Positions 43,726 through 52,790 of a stretch of 64,000 nt of DNA are shown in pieces (the first letter of the stretch is position 1; the number at the start of each line of letters is the position of its first letter). The notes below the pieces were generated by a model. The model worked only from the letters and a program-made list of their open reading frames with translations. It was not told the DNA's origin and did no database searches. This DNA comes from an uncultured Chitinophaga sp. (GTDB taxonomy: Bacteria; Bacteroidota; Bacteroidia; Chitinophagales; Chitinophagaceae): positions 434,001 through 498,000 of the forward strand of contig NZ_CABHOU010000025.1 in NCBI RefSeq assembly GCF_902168175.1. Direction: 5' to 3'. The position numbers were made by a program, and so were the translations under genes.

Positions 43726-45921
43726 ATGCAATCTTTACGTTTTACTGCGCTGGAAGGCTTAACCGGCGTAGATGTTAAAATCAAACCAGAACACAACGGT
43801 AAGATCACAGATGTTTTTGGAAGTAATGTTTTTTCCGGCAGATCAATGCGGGAACATCTGAGTGACGAGGCTTACAAAAGCCTGATGAACTCCATTAAGG
43901 CCGGCACTAAGATCGAGCGCAAGATGGCGGAACAGATTTCATCAGGAATGAAGTCATGGGCAATGAAAAAAGGCGTAACCCACTACACGCACTGGTTCCA
44001 ACCCCTGACCGGCACTACAGCTGAAAAACATGACTCTTTCTTTACTCTGAAAAGTGATGGAACTTCCATCGAAACTTTTGATGGCGATGCATTGGTTCAA
44101 CAGGAGCCTGATGCTTCCAGCTTCCCTAACGGTGGTATCCGTGCTACTTTTGAGGCTCGCGGTTACACTGCATGGGACCCTTCTTCTCCTGCTTTCATTA
44201 TTGAGCAGGGTGCTGGTAAAACCCTCTGCATCCCTACAATTTTCGTAGCTTATACAGGCGAATCGCTTGATTACAAAGCTCCTTTGCTGAAAGCACTGGC
44301 TGCTCTTGACAAATCTGCGGTTGAAGTTTGTAACTATTTCGATAAAAACGTTAACAAAGTAACTGCTACCCTCGGTTGGGAACAGGAGTACTTCCTGGTT
44401 GACGAAGGTCTGGCTAACGCCCGTCCTGACCTGGTAATGTGCGGTCGTACTGTAGTTGGCCACGCTCCTGCTAAAGGCCAGCAGCTGGAAGACCACTACT
44501 TCGGTGCTATCCCTGAGCGCGCTTACGCTTTCATGCGTGATTTCGAAGAAGAGTCTTACAAACTGGGTATTCCTTTAAGAACCCGTCACAATGAAGTAGC
44601 ACCTGCTCAGTTCGAGTGTGCGCCTATCTTCGAAGAAGTTAACATCGCAGTTGACCACAACTCCCTGCTGATGGACGTGATGGCTAAAGTAGGTAAACGC
44701 CACAAACTGCGCGTATTACTGCACGAGAAACCATTCGCTGGCATCAACGGTTCAGGTAAACACAATAACTGGAGCCTTGCTACAGATACTGGTGTAAACC
44801 TGCTGGCTCCTGGCAAAACGCCTAAGACCAATCTGATGTTCCTCACCTTCTTCGTGAACACTATTAAAGCTGTACACGATTATAACGACCTGATGCGTGC
44901 ATCTATCGCCTCTCCAAGCAACGATTTCCGTCTTGGTGCGAACGAAGCTCCTCCAGCGATCATTTCCGTATTCGTAGGTAAATACCTGGCTGAAGTACTG
45001 GAAGCGGTGAAAACCCGCGTTAGCAACAAATTCGACGAACAAGACGAAGCGATCCTGAAACTGGACCTTCACCGTCATATTCCTGAGCTGCTGCTCGACA
45101 ACACCGACCGTAACCGTACCTCTCCTTTTGCCTTTACCGGTAACAAGTTTGAGTTCCGCGCGGTAGGTTCTTCTGCCAACTGTGCTTCTGCGATGACCGT
45201 GGTTAACACCATTATGGCTAAAACACTGGCCAACTTCAAAACTGAAGTTGACGGCCTGATCGAAAAAGGCGAGAAGAAAGAGATTGCTATCATGCAAACC
45301 CTTCGTAAATATATCGTTGAGTCTGAGAAGATCCTCTTCGAAGGCGACGGTTATAGCGAAGAGTGGGAAAAAGAAGCAGAAAAAAGAGGTTTACCTAACG
45401 TAAAAACCACGCCTCGCGCACTGGATGCTTACGTTACTGAGAAATCTACTAAACTGTTCGTAGAAACAGGCGTTTACAACGAGAAAGAACTGCACGCACG
45501 TTACGAAATCCTGCTGGAAGACTACGTGAAAAAAGTACAGATCGAAGCCCGCGTAATCGGTGACCTCGCTACTAACACTGTATTGCCTTGCGCAATCACT
45601 TACCAGAACACGCTGCTGGCTAACATCAATGGCCTCAAAGCAGCTGGTTTCCCTGAAAGTGCTTACAAGGCCCAGAAACAAATTGCCGAAAAAATTTCTG
45701 AACATATCAACGTCATCAGCGAAAACGTACAGGCGATGATCGAGGCTCGCAAAGTTGCGAACAAACTGTCTGACAGCCGTGAGAAAGCGATTGATTACTG
45801 TGAAAAGATCAAAGGTCCTTACTTTGATGTGATCCGCTACCACGCAGACAAACTCGAATTCCTGGTGGATGACAAGGTTTGGGCACTGCCTAAATACAGA
45901 GAACTGCTTTTCTTGCGATAA
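43726..45921 (+). CDS. glnN: Glutamine synthetase type III
   Basis: The 731-aa enzyme makes glutamine from glutamate, ammonia and ATP. It belongs to GSIII, which is about 250 aa longer than GSI. Signature segments are GVTHYTHWFQPLTGTTAEKH then DSFF (residues about 85-108), NGGIRATFEARGYTAWDPSS, GWEQEYFLVDEGLANARPDL (metal-binding Glu), RTRHNEVAPAQFECAPIFEE, GINGSGKHNNWSLATD and NRTSPFAFTGNKFEFRAVGS. The C-terminal 150 residues are helical. Two inverted repeats upstream suggest nitrogen-dependent control, which is inference. It ends with a strong terminator. Confidence 0.98.
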   Translation: MQSLRFTALEGLTGVDVKIKPEHNGKITDVFGSNVFSGRSMREHLSDEAYKSLMNSIKAGTKIERKMAEQISSGMKSWAMKKGVTHYTHWFQPLTGTTAEKHDSFFTLKSDGTSIETFDGDALVQQEPDASSFPNGGIRATFEARGYTAWDPSSPAFIIEQGAGKTLCIPTIFVAYTGESLDYKAPLLKALAALDKSAVEVCNYFDKNVNKVTATLGWEQEYFLVDEGLANARPDLVMCGRTVVGHAPAKGQQLEDHYFGAIPERAYAFMRDFEEESYKLGIPLRTRHNEVAPAQFECAPIFEEVNIAVDHNSLLMDVMAKVGKRHKLRVLLHEKPFAGINGSGKHNNWSLATDTGVNLLAPGKTPKTNLMFLTFFVNTIKAVHDYNDLMRASIASPSNDFRLGANEAPPAIISVFVGKYLAEVLEAVKTRVSNKFDEQDEAILKLDLHRHIPELLLDNTDRNRTSPFAFTGNKFEFRAVGSSANCASAMTVVNTIMAKTLANFKTEVDGLIEKGEKKEIAIMQTLRKYIVESEKILFEGDGYSEEWEKEAEKRGLPNVKTTPRALDAYVTEKSTKLFVETGVYNEKELHARYEILLEDYVKKVQIEARVIGDLATNTVLPCAITYQNTLLANINGLKAAGFPESAYKAQKQIAEKISEHINVISENVQAMIEARKVANKLSDSREKAIDYCEKIKGPYFDVIRYHADKLEFLVDDKVWALPKYRELLFLR

Positions 45922-45952
45922 AAAACCGTAAGATTGTTTTGGTGTATGATGG

Positions 45953-45972
45953 CCCCCGGTTTTTACCGGGGG
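45953..45972 (+). terminator. glnN terminator
   Basis: Perfect 8-bp GC-rich stem (45953-45960 with 45965-45972), TTTT loop, followed by TTCTTTTTTG. Confidence 0.9.
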
Positions 45973-46020
45973 TTCTTTTTTGCCCATAAGTGACTGGTAA
46001 CGAACTGAATAAGCGTGGCG

Positions 46021-46184
46021 AAGCGAACGGACGGCTAAACAGGTTCAGGCACGCGGGTGTGTTTGCGACACTAAGTTGTCGGTGGCAGTCGAGCCGGTGT
46101 ATACACGGCCATTGTTACAATTGTATAAAACAGCCCGGTATAGATCTGGTCGCTGAAGGGAGTGACACAACGGCGGCTGAATAG
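46021..46184 (+). repeat. Dispersed repeat, copy C (longest copy)
   Basis: This copy has the head block GCGGGTGTGTTTGCGACA (46053-46070), a middle block with CCGGTGTATACACGGCC (46094-46110) and the tail block starting TCGCTGAAGGGAGTGACA (46150-46184). It shares the head and tail with copy A (15,788-15,904, opposite strand) and the middle and tail with copy B (16,181-16,259). All copies are intergenic. It fills most of the 377-nt gap after glnN; no gene was seen there. Confidence 0.65.
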
Positions 46185-46298
46185 AATTCCCCCAGCCCGT
46201 CCCCTCAATTTAGGATTAATGTTAAAGTATGTTAAACCTCGGGCAGGCACTTAAACCTTTGTTCCCCTACCCTGTCTATTACTACAAATCGATAATTT

Positions 46299-46982
46299 AT
46301 GAAAAGAATACTGATTGCGTTAATTATAACTTCTGCCAGTACTGCAGCATTTGCACAAGACAGTACCCGCACGCACAAACGCCCTATGCACGAACAAAGA
46401 GCGAAAATGCAGGACGACCTGAAACTGGACGAAAAACAGTCTGCGCAGGTGAAGGATATTAACAAGGAATTTATGAGCAGTGCCCAGGCCATCCAGAAAA
46501 ATAAAGAACTCAGTAAAGAAGAGCGAAAATCGAAGCTGGAAGCCCTGGACAAGGAACGTAGCGGCAAACTTAAAACGGTGATGAATGATGAACAATTTAC
46601 CAAATGGGAAAGCAACCGCGCGGCTACCAGAGCTAAAATGGAAGGTTATAAAGAGAAACGTCACGATAAAATGGCGAGAGGTAAAGGAAAACGTGGCGAC
46701 AGGCCTAAACAAGACCTGGGCCTGAACGAAGAGCAGAGCAAACAACTGAAAAGCATCAACGGCGATTTTCATGATAAAACGGTGGCCCTGCGTAACAACA
46801 AAGATTTATCTGAAGATCAGCGTAAAGCTCAATTCAAACAACTGCGTGAACAGCGGGATAGCAAACTAAAAGCCACGCTGAGCACCGAACAGTACGAAAA
46901 AATACAACAACGCGGTAAACGGAAACCAGACCATAAAAGAGGCGCTCCCGTTGAACAGGAAGCTGCTTCAGAAAATAACTAA
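46299..46982 (+). CDS. Spy/CpxP-like periplasmic protein with internal duplication
   Basis: The 227-aa protein has a signal peptide (residues 1-19, ASTAAFAQ) and two long Lys/Glu-rich helical repeats. Repeat 1 (about 37-105) reads DDLKLDEKQSAQVKDINKEF and repeat 2 (about 137-205) reads QDLGLNEEQSKQLKSINGDF. Both continue with a K-x-L-S-x-E/D-x-R-K-A/S motif and end with an LxxEQ-like segment (MNDEQFTKWE, LSTEQYEKIQ). These are the LTxxQ features of Spy and CpxP chaperones, which protect envelope proteins. The linker between repeats is very basic. Chaperone activity is inference. Confidence 0.8.
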   Translation: MKRILIALIITSASTAAFAQDSTRTHKRPMHEQRAKMQDDLKLDEKQSAQVKDINKEFMSSAQAIQKNKELSKEERKSKLEALDKERSGKLKTVMNDEQFTKWESNRAATRAKMEGYKEKRHDKMARGKGKRGDRPKQDLGLNEEQSKQLKSINGDFHDKTVALRNNKDLSEDQRKAQFKQLREQRDSKLKATLSTEQYEKIQQRGKRKPDHKRGAPVEQEAASENN

Positions 46983-47017
46983 ATAGTTCTGATAGATAAA
47001 AGTGTTTTAGGAAAACG

Positions 47018-47039
47018 ACGGCTTACTTCTGTAAGCCGT
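47018..47039 (+). terminator. Terminator after the Spy-like gene
   Basis: A 9-bp perfect stem (47018-47026 with 47031-47039), TTCT loop, then TTTTTTATTTTT. It lies just before the end of the convergent AI-2E-family gene and may serve both. Confidence 0.9.
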
Positions 47040-47042
47040 TTT

Positions 47043-48098
47043 TTATTTTTCGTCGGTACCCAGCAAGATGGCCCAGGCGCGCATGTTAGGCATGCGGTCG
47101 AAAATGATTTTAAGCAGTGCCAGCGCGGGAATGGAAATAAACATACCGCTTACCCCCCACACCATGTTACCGATAAATACCCCCAATATTGTGACCAGCG
47201 CATTGATCTTTACTTTAGAGCCAACGATACGTGGCAGCAGTACATTACTGTCCAGCAGATGGATAGCGAACAGCGCTAACGCCGCCCAAACCGCCATGAT
47301 ACCGGTATTGGTCGTAAAAGTGATGATGATGGTAAAGATCATCGTAACGATAAAACCGATGTACGGGATAACGTTGAGTAATGCGCCAATAGTGCCGAGC
47401 AGCACAGCGTACTTAACACCAATAAGCGCCAGCACCGTGCAGTTAAGCGCCGCCACCACGATCATTTCGATGAACAGTCCAACTACATAGCCTTTCACCA
47501 CTTTCCTGGTTTCGTCGATCGCATCATATACATCAGTTGCATGTTCACGGCGGAACAACTTTACCAGGAAACTCACCAGCAACCTGCGATAATAGAGCAG
47601 GAAAAATGTATAAATAGGGATGAACACCAGGAACAGTACAGTGGCAGACACAGAAGAAAATGTGTTGATGAGCATTTGCGCGCCACCGGAAATACTGCGG
47701 TCGGCTATGTCGTTTAGGTACGCCATCTGGTTAGCCGAGCTGATATTAAAACGATGATCGATCCAGTCGGTAAGCACATCAGCCTCCGCCAACAGCCGCT
47801 GTTCGAGCAAAGGTATATCCGCCAGAAAACCGGCCATTTGCATGGATACAAAATATAAAATGCCTGCCATGCTCAATACAAAAAAGAACACCGCAATGCC
47901 CGCAGCAGCGCCCCTTGAGAAACGGATCCTCTCCATCAATTGTGCGAGCGGCAGTAATAAAAGCGAGAACAAAAAGGCGAAGGCTACCGGCGCCAGCACC
48001 TCTTTAGTTACCTGCAGGATAAGGACGATCAGTACAAGGCTTAGCAATACGAGACTCAGCTTCGTATAAAAAGGCGGTTTGCGGGTGACAGGTTTCAT
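47043..48098 (-). CDS. AI-2E/PerM-family transporter
   Basis: The 351-aa membrane protein has about eight spans with the family layout. Two or three N-terminal spans begin at LVLLSLVLIVLILQVTKEVL, a soluble loop of about 80 residues contains DWIDHRFNISSANQMAYL, and a C-terminal bundle has GLFIEMIVVAALNCTVLALI, VIPYIGFIVTMIFTIIITF and the conserved VGSKVKINALVTILGVFIGN. Family members export autoinducer-2 in E. coli, but most act as antiporters or have unknown substrates, so the name should not be read as function. Confidence 0.9.
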   Translation of the reverse strand: MKPVTRKPPFYTKLSLVLLSLVLIVLILQVTKEVLAPVAFAFLFSLLLLPLAQLMERIRFSRGAAAGIAVFFFVLSMAGILYFVSMQMAGFLADIPLLEQRLLAEADVLTDWIDHRFNISSANQMAYLNDIADRSISGGAQMLINTFSSVSATVLFLVFIPIYTFFLLYYRRLLVSFLVKLFRREHATDVYDAIDETRKVVKGYVVGLFIEMIVVAALNCTVLALIGVKYAVLLGTIGALLNVIPYIGFIVTMIFTIIITFTTNTGIMAVWAALALFAIHLLDSNVLLPRIVGSKVKINALVTILGVFIGNMVWGVSGMFISIPALALLKIIFDRMPNMRAWAILLGTDEK

Positions 48099-48322
48099 AC
48101 TTTAAATATAAGAGGGATACTTCGTAAAATGGCATCGGGAGGTGAACAGGCAACAACTTTGCCATTTACCAAGCAATTTTGTGTTTAATGAGCCTGTTGC
48201 GCTAACAACCATATAATGCAGGCACTCGTTAAAAACTCTCCATTGGTTGATGTGGTTACCTGCCCTCCAGCGCTACCCGGCAATGAGGTATTACCCCTAC
48301 ATATTGGCTCTTGCTAAAATAA

Positions 48323-48350
48323 AAAGGGAGAACAATAACGTTCTCCCTTT
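48323..48350 (-). terminator. accC terminator
   Basis: Perfect 11-bp arms (48323-48333 and 48340-48350), 6-nt loop, followed on the minus strand by TTATTTTAGC. Confidence 0.85.
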
Positions 48351-48372
48351 CCAATATGGTATTAGAACCGGC

Positions 48373-49710
48373 CTACACCAGTTTAAAGCCTTCTGTAAAT
48401 TTGGTAGTAAAGTTACCTTTCCTGAAGTCCTCGTTGCGCATAAGCTGCTGGTGGAACGGAATGGTAGTTTTTACGCCTTCTATCACGAACTCGCTGAGGG
48501 CTCTCTCCATAGAGTTGATGGCCTCTTCGCGGGTTTGGGCGATGGTGATGATTTTAGCCACCATGGAATCGTAGTAAGGAGGAATAACATAACCTGCGTA
48601 GATGTGCGAATCTACCCTTACGCCATGGCCGCCTGGTGTATGCAGCACGGTGATTTTACCCGGAGATGGACGGAAATCGTTGTACGGGTCTTCGGCATTG
48701 ATACGGCACTCGATGGCATGCATCTGTGGCGTATAGTTTTTTCCGGAGATAGGGATGCCCGCTGCGATCTTAATTTGTTCTTTAATCAGGTCGAAGTTGA
48801 TTACTTCTTCCGTAACGCCATGTTCTACCTGGATACGGGTGTTCATTTCCATGAAATAGAAGTTACGGTGTTTGTCTACCAGGAACTCGATAGTACCTAC
48901 GCTTTCGTAGTTAATAGCGCTGGCGGCTTTGATAGCTGCTTCGCCCATTTTTTCACGAAGTTCAGGCGTCATAAACGGAGAAGGAGATTCTTCCACCAGT
49001 TTCTGGTGACGGCGCTGGATAGAGCAATCGCGTTCGGAGAGGTGACATACTTTGCCGTATTGGTCGCCTGCTATCTGTATTTCAATGTGACGGGGTTCTT
49101 CCACGAATTTCTCCATGTAAATACCATCGTTATTGAAAGAAGCGCGGGCTTCGTTTTTGGCCATGTTGTAGTTGTTCTCCAGTTCTTCTTCCTGCCAAAC
49201 CACGCGCATACCTTTACCACCACCACCAGCGGTGGCTTTGATGATAACGGGGTAGCCCATTTCTTTGGCCACTTTTCTCGCTTCATCTGCGCTTTCGAGC
49301 AGGCTGGCAGATCCTGGAATAACCGGTACGCCGGCAGCGATCATCGTTTCTTTCGCAGTCATCTTATCACCCATTCTGCGGATCATATCCGGGGTGGGGC
49401 CGATGAATTTGATACCATGTTCGCCGCAGATTTCAGCGAACTTGGCGTTTTCGGCGAGGAAGCCGTAGCCGGGATGTATAGCATCGGCATTGGTAATTTC
49501 TGCCGCTGCCATCAGGTGAGGGATATTCAGGTAAGATTCGCTGCTCTGCGGTTTGCCGATGCACACTGCCTCGTCCGCGAACTTCACGTGGAGGCTGTCT
49601 TTATCTGCAGTTGAATATACAGCTACCGTTCTGATGCCCATTTCCTTGCAGGTGCGGATAATGCGCAGGGCGATTTCGCCACGGTTAGCGATCAGTATCT
49701 TTTTAAACAT
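48373..49710 (-). CDS. accC: Acetyl-CoA carboxylase, biotin carboxylase subunit
   Basis: The 445-aa ATP-grasp enzyme carboxylates biotin on AccB, the first half-reaction of fatty-acid synthesis. The biotin carboxylase N-terminal domain begins [20 protein letters not shown]. The glycine-rich ATP loop is [18 protein letters not shown] (near residue 160), metal-binding and catalytic residues lie in [20 protein letters not shown], and the lid and C-terminal domain hold [17 protein letters not shown] sequence. Length is normal. It lies 85 nt downstream of accB with a 20-bp hairpin between. Confidence 0.98.
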   Translation of the reverse strand: MFKKILIANRGEIALRIIRTCKEMGIRTVAVYSTADKDSLHVKFADEAVCIGKPQSSESYLNIPHLMAAAEITNADAIHPGYGFLAENAKFAEICGEHGIKFIGPTPDMIRRMGDKMTAKETMIAAGVPVIPGSASLLESADEARKVAKEMGYPVIIKATAGGGGKGMRVVWQEEELENNYNMAKNEARASFNNDGIYMEKFVEEPRHIEIQIAGDQYGKVCHLSERDCSIQRRHQKLVEESPSPFMTPELREKMGEAAIKAASAINYESVGTIEFLVDKHRNFYFMEMNTRIQVEHGVTEEVINFDLIKEQIKIAAGIPISGKNYTPQMHAIECRINAEDPYNDFRPSPGKITVLHTPGGHGVRVDSHIYAGYVIPPYYDSMVAKIITIAQTREEAINSMERALSEFVIEGVKTTIPFHQQLMRNEDFRKGNFTTKFTEGFKLV

Positions 49711-49738
49711 TGTTTTTCGTAATAGGTTAAAAAAGCTA

Positions 49739-49784
49739 AAAGTTGGAAGGTTGTAAGGGCCTAACCTTACAACCTTCCAACTTT
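49739..49784 (-). terminator. 20-bp perfect hairpin between accB and accC
   Basis: Arms 49739-49758 and 49765-49784 are exact complements with a 6-nt loop. On the minus strand TAGCTTTTTT follows. It looks like a terminator or attenuator inside the efp-accB-accC operon, and would cut accC output relative to accB, or protect the accB mRNA end. Confidence 0.75.
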
Positions 49785-49794
49785 ATCCGAAATG

Positions 49795-50271
49795 TTATGG
49801 TTCAACCAGGAACAGCGGTTGATCGTATTCCACCGGTGAAGCGTCGTCCACCAGTATTTTCACGATTTTACCACTTACTTCACTTTCAATTTCATTAAAC
49901 AATTTCATGGCTTCGATAATACAAACCACTTTGCCTGCGCTTACATCGTCGCCAACGTTTACGAATGGTGGTTTATCCGGACCTGCGCTGCGATAAAAAG
50001 TACCGATCATGGGCGATTTGATAGTGATCAGGTTGTCTTTCACAGGTGCTACTGCAGGTGTTCCTGCTGCCGGAGCCTGAGGAGTTGCTGCAACCTGGGC
50101 TACTGGCTGTGCGTAAGCCTGAACTGGCGCCATAGCGGGAACCGCTACAATCTGCCCTTCAGCATCCTTTTGTTTTATTGTAATCTTAAACTTGTCCTGC
50201 TCGATGCTCAGTTCGCTGATGTTAGACTTATTCACCATCTTGATCAGCTCCTGAATCTGTTTAAAATCCAT
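49795..50271 (-). CDS. accB: Acetyl-CoA carboxylase biotin carboxyl carrier protein
   Basis: BCCP (158 aa) carries the biotin that shuttles CO2 between AccC and the carboxyltransferase. The N-terminus MDFKQIQELIKMVNKSN is the usual helical start. An Ala/Pro/Gln-rich linker spans about residues 45-80, and the C-terminal biotinyl domain has IKSPMIGTFYRSAGPDKPPF, the biotin Lys in CIIEAMKLFNEIESEVSG (E-A-M-K), and a terminal strand YDQPLFLVEP. It lies 61 nt after efp on the same strand. Confidence 0.98.
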   Translation of the reverse strand: MDFKQIQELIKMVNKSNISELSIEQDKFKITIKQKDAEGQIVAVPAMAPVQAYAQPVAQVAATPQAPAAGTPAVAPVKDNLITIKSPMIGTFYRSAGPDKPPFVNVGDDVSAGKVVCIIEAMKLFNEIESEVSGKIVKILVDDASPVEYDQPLFLVEP

Positions 50272-50332
50272 GTAGGCAGTTTTTTGTTTTAGTAATGATT
50301 GTTCTTAGGAATGAAATCTGTTGATATGGTAA

Positions 50333-50896
50333 TTACTTTACTCTCTCGATATATTCACCGGTTTTGGCGTTCACACGGATCATTTCGCCTTCTTCCACGA
50401 ACAGGGGCACCATAACGGTAGCGCCGGTTTCCACGGTTGCCGGTTTAAGTGTGCGGGTAGCGGTATCGCCTCTCATACCCGGCTCGGAGTAGGTTACGAG
50501 CATTACAATTTTGTCAGGCAATTCTACCGACATATGCTGCTCGGTTTCTGTGTTAATAGAGATGGCAACTTCCTGGCCATCTTTGAGGAACTGCGGCGCG
50601 TCGATCATGTTTTCGGGCAGCGCAATCTGCTCAAAGGTTTCATTGTCCATGAAGTTATATCCAGAATCATCTTTGTAAAGGAATTGGAAGGCCTTCTTTT
50701 CTACGCGCACCGGGTAAATGGTGTCGCCAGAGTTCCAGGTATGCTCAATAGTACGGCTATTATCTACGCCCTTTAATTTAGCCCAAACTTTGGCAGCAGC
50801 GCGGGCAGTCTTGTTCTGACCAAACTCTACAACAGAATACAAACTGTTTTCCAGTTTGATGATTAATCCTGTTCTGATATCTGCAGTGGTAGCCAT
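50333..50896 (-). CDS. efp: Elongation factor P with atypical loop
   Basis: EF-P (187 aa) rescues ribosomes stalled at polyproline. Domain I (KOW-like) spans about residues 1-65, then the OB domains II and III: QFLYKDDSGYNFMDNETFEQ, PDKIVMLVTYSEPGMRGDTA and VMVPLFVEEGEMIRVNAKTG with the final GEYIERVK. The beta3-beta4 loop that reaches the peptidyl centre does not have the usual PGKG; here the region reads VVEFGQNKTARAAAKVWAKL. It heads the efp-accB-accC operon, a known arrangement in this phylum, and has a consensus promoter. Confidence 0.96.
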   Translation of the reverse strand: MATTADIRTGLIIKLENSLYSVVEFGQNKTARAAAKVWAKLKGVDNSRTIEHTWNSGDTIYPVRVEKKAFQFLYKDDSGYNFMDNETFEQIALPENMIDAPQFLKDGQEVAISINTETEQHMSVELPDKIVMLVTYSEPGMRGDTATRTLKPATVETGATVMVPLFVEEGEMIRVNAKTGEYIERVK

Positions 50897-51234
50897 AAAA
50901 CGGATACTGATTTAAAGTTAAAAATTTACATTAGGATTGCAAAAGTAAAAATTTCTGAATATGAACAAACAAATTTGCCAGAATTACCACGAAATCACCA
51001 CGTTTTGAAGGAAAATAAGGGTGAAATGGCTCAATTATGACCCTGTTGCCGTCGATTCAGCGGGTAAAGATACGGCCGTCAGTTGTTAAACGAGCCATTT
51101 ATATGCTGTAAGCCCAATTTTATTTTACTTCCGGGGTTATAAATTATAGTGTTAGTTTTAAAGAGATTAAGCGCGCTCGTGTTCGGCAATGATGCCGTAT
51201 ATTGCAAACATTAGATGACTAAACGGATAAAAAT
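50897..51234. other. Divergent promoter region efp / thioredoxin-fold gene
   Basis: This 338-nt gap holds the efp promoter near its left end. On the right a weak box (TATATTGC, near 51,199) may serve the plus-strand gene. No gene or clear RNA was seen. Confidence 0.5.
50940..50968 (-). promoter_or_regulatory. Promoter of efp-accB-accC
   Basis: TTG (50966-50968), 18 nt and TACTTTTG (50940-50947) on the minus strand match the consensus, with the efp ATG 43 nt after the box. Confidence 0.8.
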
Positions 51235-51720
51235 ATGAGATACCTGAGCTTCTTTTTGCTTTTTTGTGTGATACCTGCTTTAGTGAGCGCCCAGACATCG
51301 AACCCGAAAGCTCCTTATCTGCAGTACCCTACCCCGCCTACGTTCAAGTTAACGCTGCCCGACGGAAAAATTACTACAGTCAGGGAACTCAAAAAGAACA
51401 AGGAACTGATCGTTTTTGTTTTCAGCGTAGATTGCGATCATTGCAAACACTTAACCGAGGATGTGGTTAAAAACATCGATAAGTTCAAAGACAAGCAAAT
51501 TCTGATGATCACGCCTTTTGGGCTTGACCAGATGAAACAGTACTATAACCAATACAAGATTGGCAGTTACCCGGCTATCACAATGGCCAGCGAACCTACC
51601 CGGTCGATCATGTATTTCTACGACCTCCAGTACTTCCCCGGCCTTTATTTCTATGATAAAAAAGGGAAACTGCTGGACAAACACTTCGAAGGCACCGTGA
51701 AATTGCAGGACTTGTTGTAG
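51235..51720 (+). CDS. Secreted thioredoxin-fold protein (TlpA/redoxin-like)
   Basis: The 161-aa product has a signal peptide (residues 1-19, LFCVIPALVSAQ) and a thioredoxin-like fold. The active-site motif is C-x-x-C in FVFSVDCDHCKHLTEDVVKN (C-D-H-C, near residues 69-72). A TlpA-like entry segment is PTFKLTLPDGKITTVREL, and the cis-Pro segment is GSYPAITMASE. It probably works as a periplasmic thiol oxidoreductase; direction (oxidising or reducing) is unknown. The neighbours do not help. Confidence 0.87.
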   Translation: MRYLSFFLLFCVIPALVSAQTSNPKAPYLQYPTPPTFKLTLPDGKITTVRELKKNKELIVFVFSVDCDHCKHLTEDVVKNIDKFKDKQILMITPFGLDQMKQYYNQYKIGSYPAITMASEPTRSIMYFYDLQYFPGLYFYDKKGKLLDKHFEGTVKLQDLL

Positions 51721-51794
51721 CAGAAGCCGGAGTGTCGGGCATTAATCATTACATTTGATTCAATTATTCCTCACTTTTAAATTTTGTACGTAAG

Positions 51795-52736
51795 ATGAAA
51801 GTAACTGTTGTTGGAGCTGGTAACGTAGGCGCCACCTGCGCCAATGTACTCGCCCACAGAGATTTTTTGCGAGAAGTCGTGTTGCTGGATATAAAAGAAG
51901 GTACAGCGGAAGGAAAAGCACTGGACACCTGGCAACAAGCTCCTATTGACTACTATAGCACCAAGGTGACCGGTGTTACGAATGATTACACGAAAACAGC
52001 CAACAGCGACGTGGTAGTAATTACCTCCGGCCTTCCACGTAAACCGGGTATGAGCCGCGACGACCTGATTTCCACCAATGCCAACATTGTTAAATCTGTT
52101 ACCGAAAATATCAGCAAACACTCGCCCGATGCCATTATTATCGTGGTATCCAACCCATTGGACGTGATGACTTACTGTGCTTTCCTGACTGCTAAAAAAG
52201 ACAGCAGCAAGGTGTTTGGTATGGCCGGTATATTGGACACAGCACGTTACAGGGCTTTCCTGGCCGACGAAATCGGCTGTTCTCCCAAAGACATCCAGGC
52301 GATCCTGATGGGTGGCCATGGTGATACAATGGTGCCATTACCCCGTTACACTACTGTTGCGGGCATCCCGGTAACAGAACTGGTGGCTGCCGACAAGCTG
52401 GAAGCTATCATACAGCGTACTAAAGTAGGCGGTGGCGAAATTGTAAATCTGCTGGGAACTTCGGCGTGGTACGCGCCCGGCGCAGCCGCAGCCCAGATGG
52501 TAGAAGCCATTGTAAAAGACGAAAAACGCATTTTCCCTTGCTGTGCCTGGCTTACCGGCGAATATGGACTTAAAGATATTTACCTTGGCGTGCCGGTAGT
52601 ACTGGGCAAAAAGGGAATTGAAAAGATCATTGAGCTGCAGCTGGACAAAGACGAGCAGGAACTCCTGAAAACCTCGGCAGTGCACGTTAAAGAAGTAATG
52701 GACGTGCTGGATAAAATGAATGTTGTGAGTGCTTAA
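51795..52736 (+). CDS. mdh: Malate dehydrogenase (LDH-like type)
   Basis: The 313-aa enzyme converts malate and NAD to oxaloacetate in the TCA cycle. It has the Rossmann motif KVTVVGAGNVGATCANVLA, the NAD-specific Asp in VVLLDIKEGTAEGKALD, substrate-binding TSGLPRKPGMSRDDL with the Arg pair that distinguishes malate from lactate dehydrogenase, IIVVSNPLDVMTYCAF and the catalytic His in ILMGGHGDTMVPLPRYTTV. Length is typical of the bacterial LDH-like MDH group. It is followed by a strong terminator. Confidence 0.97.
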   Translation: MKVTVVGAGNVGATCANVLAHRDFLREVVLLDIKEGTAEGKALDTWQQAPIDYYSTKVTGVTNDYTKTANSDVVVITSGLPRKPGMSRDDLISTNANIVKSVTENISKHSPDAIIIVVSNPLDVMTYCAFLTAKKDSSKVFGMAGILDTARYRAFLADEIGCSPKDIQAILMGGHGDTMVPLPRYTTVAGIPVTELVAADKLEAIIQRTKVGGGEIVNLLGTSAWYAPGAAAAQMVEAIVKDEKRIFPCCAWLTGEYGLKDIYLGVPVVLGKKGIEKIIELQLDKDEQELLKTSAVHVKEVMDVLDKMNVVSA

Positions 52737-52760
52737 TCTGATACACATAAAATAATCTAT

Positions 52761-52790
52761 AAGGGAGAGGCGGGAAACCGTCTCTCCCTT
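52761..52790 (+). terminator. mdh terminator
   Basis: 13-nt arms (52761-52773 and 52778-52790) pair fully through one G-U pair in plus-strand RNA, with a GAAA loop, and lead into a run of T. Confidence 0.9.

Noticed and set aside
48247..49614. 455-aa plus-strand open frame
   Set aside because: It is antisense to accC; a long shadow frame caused by codon bias.
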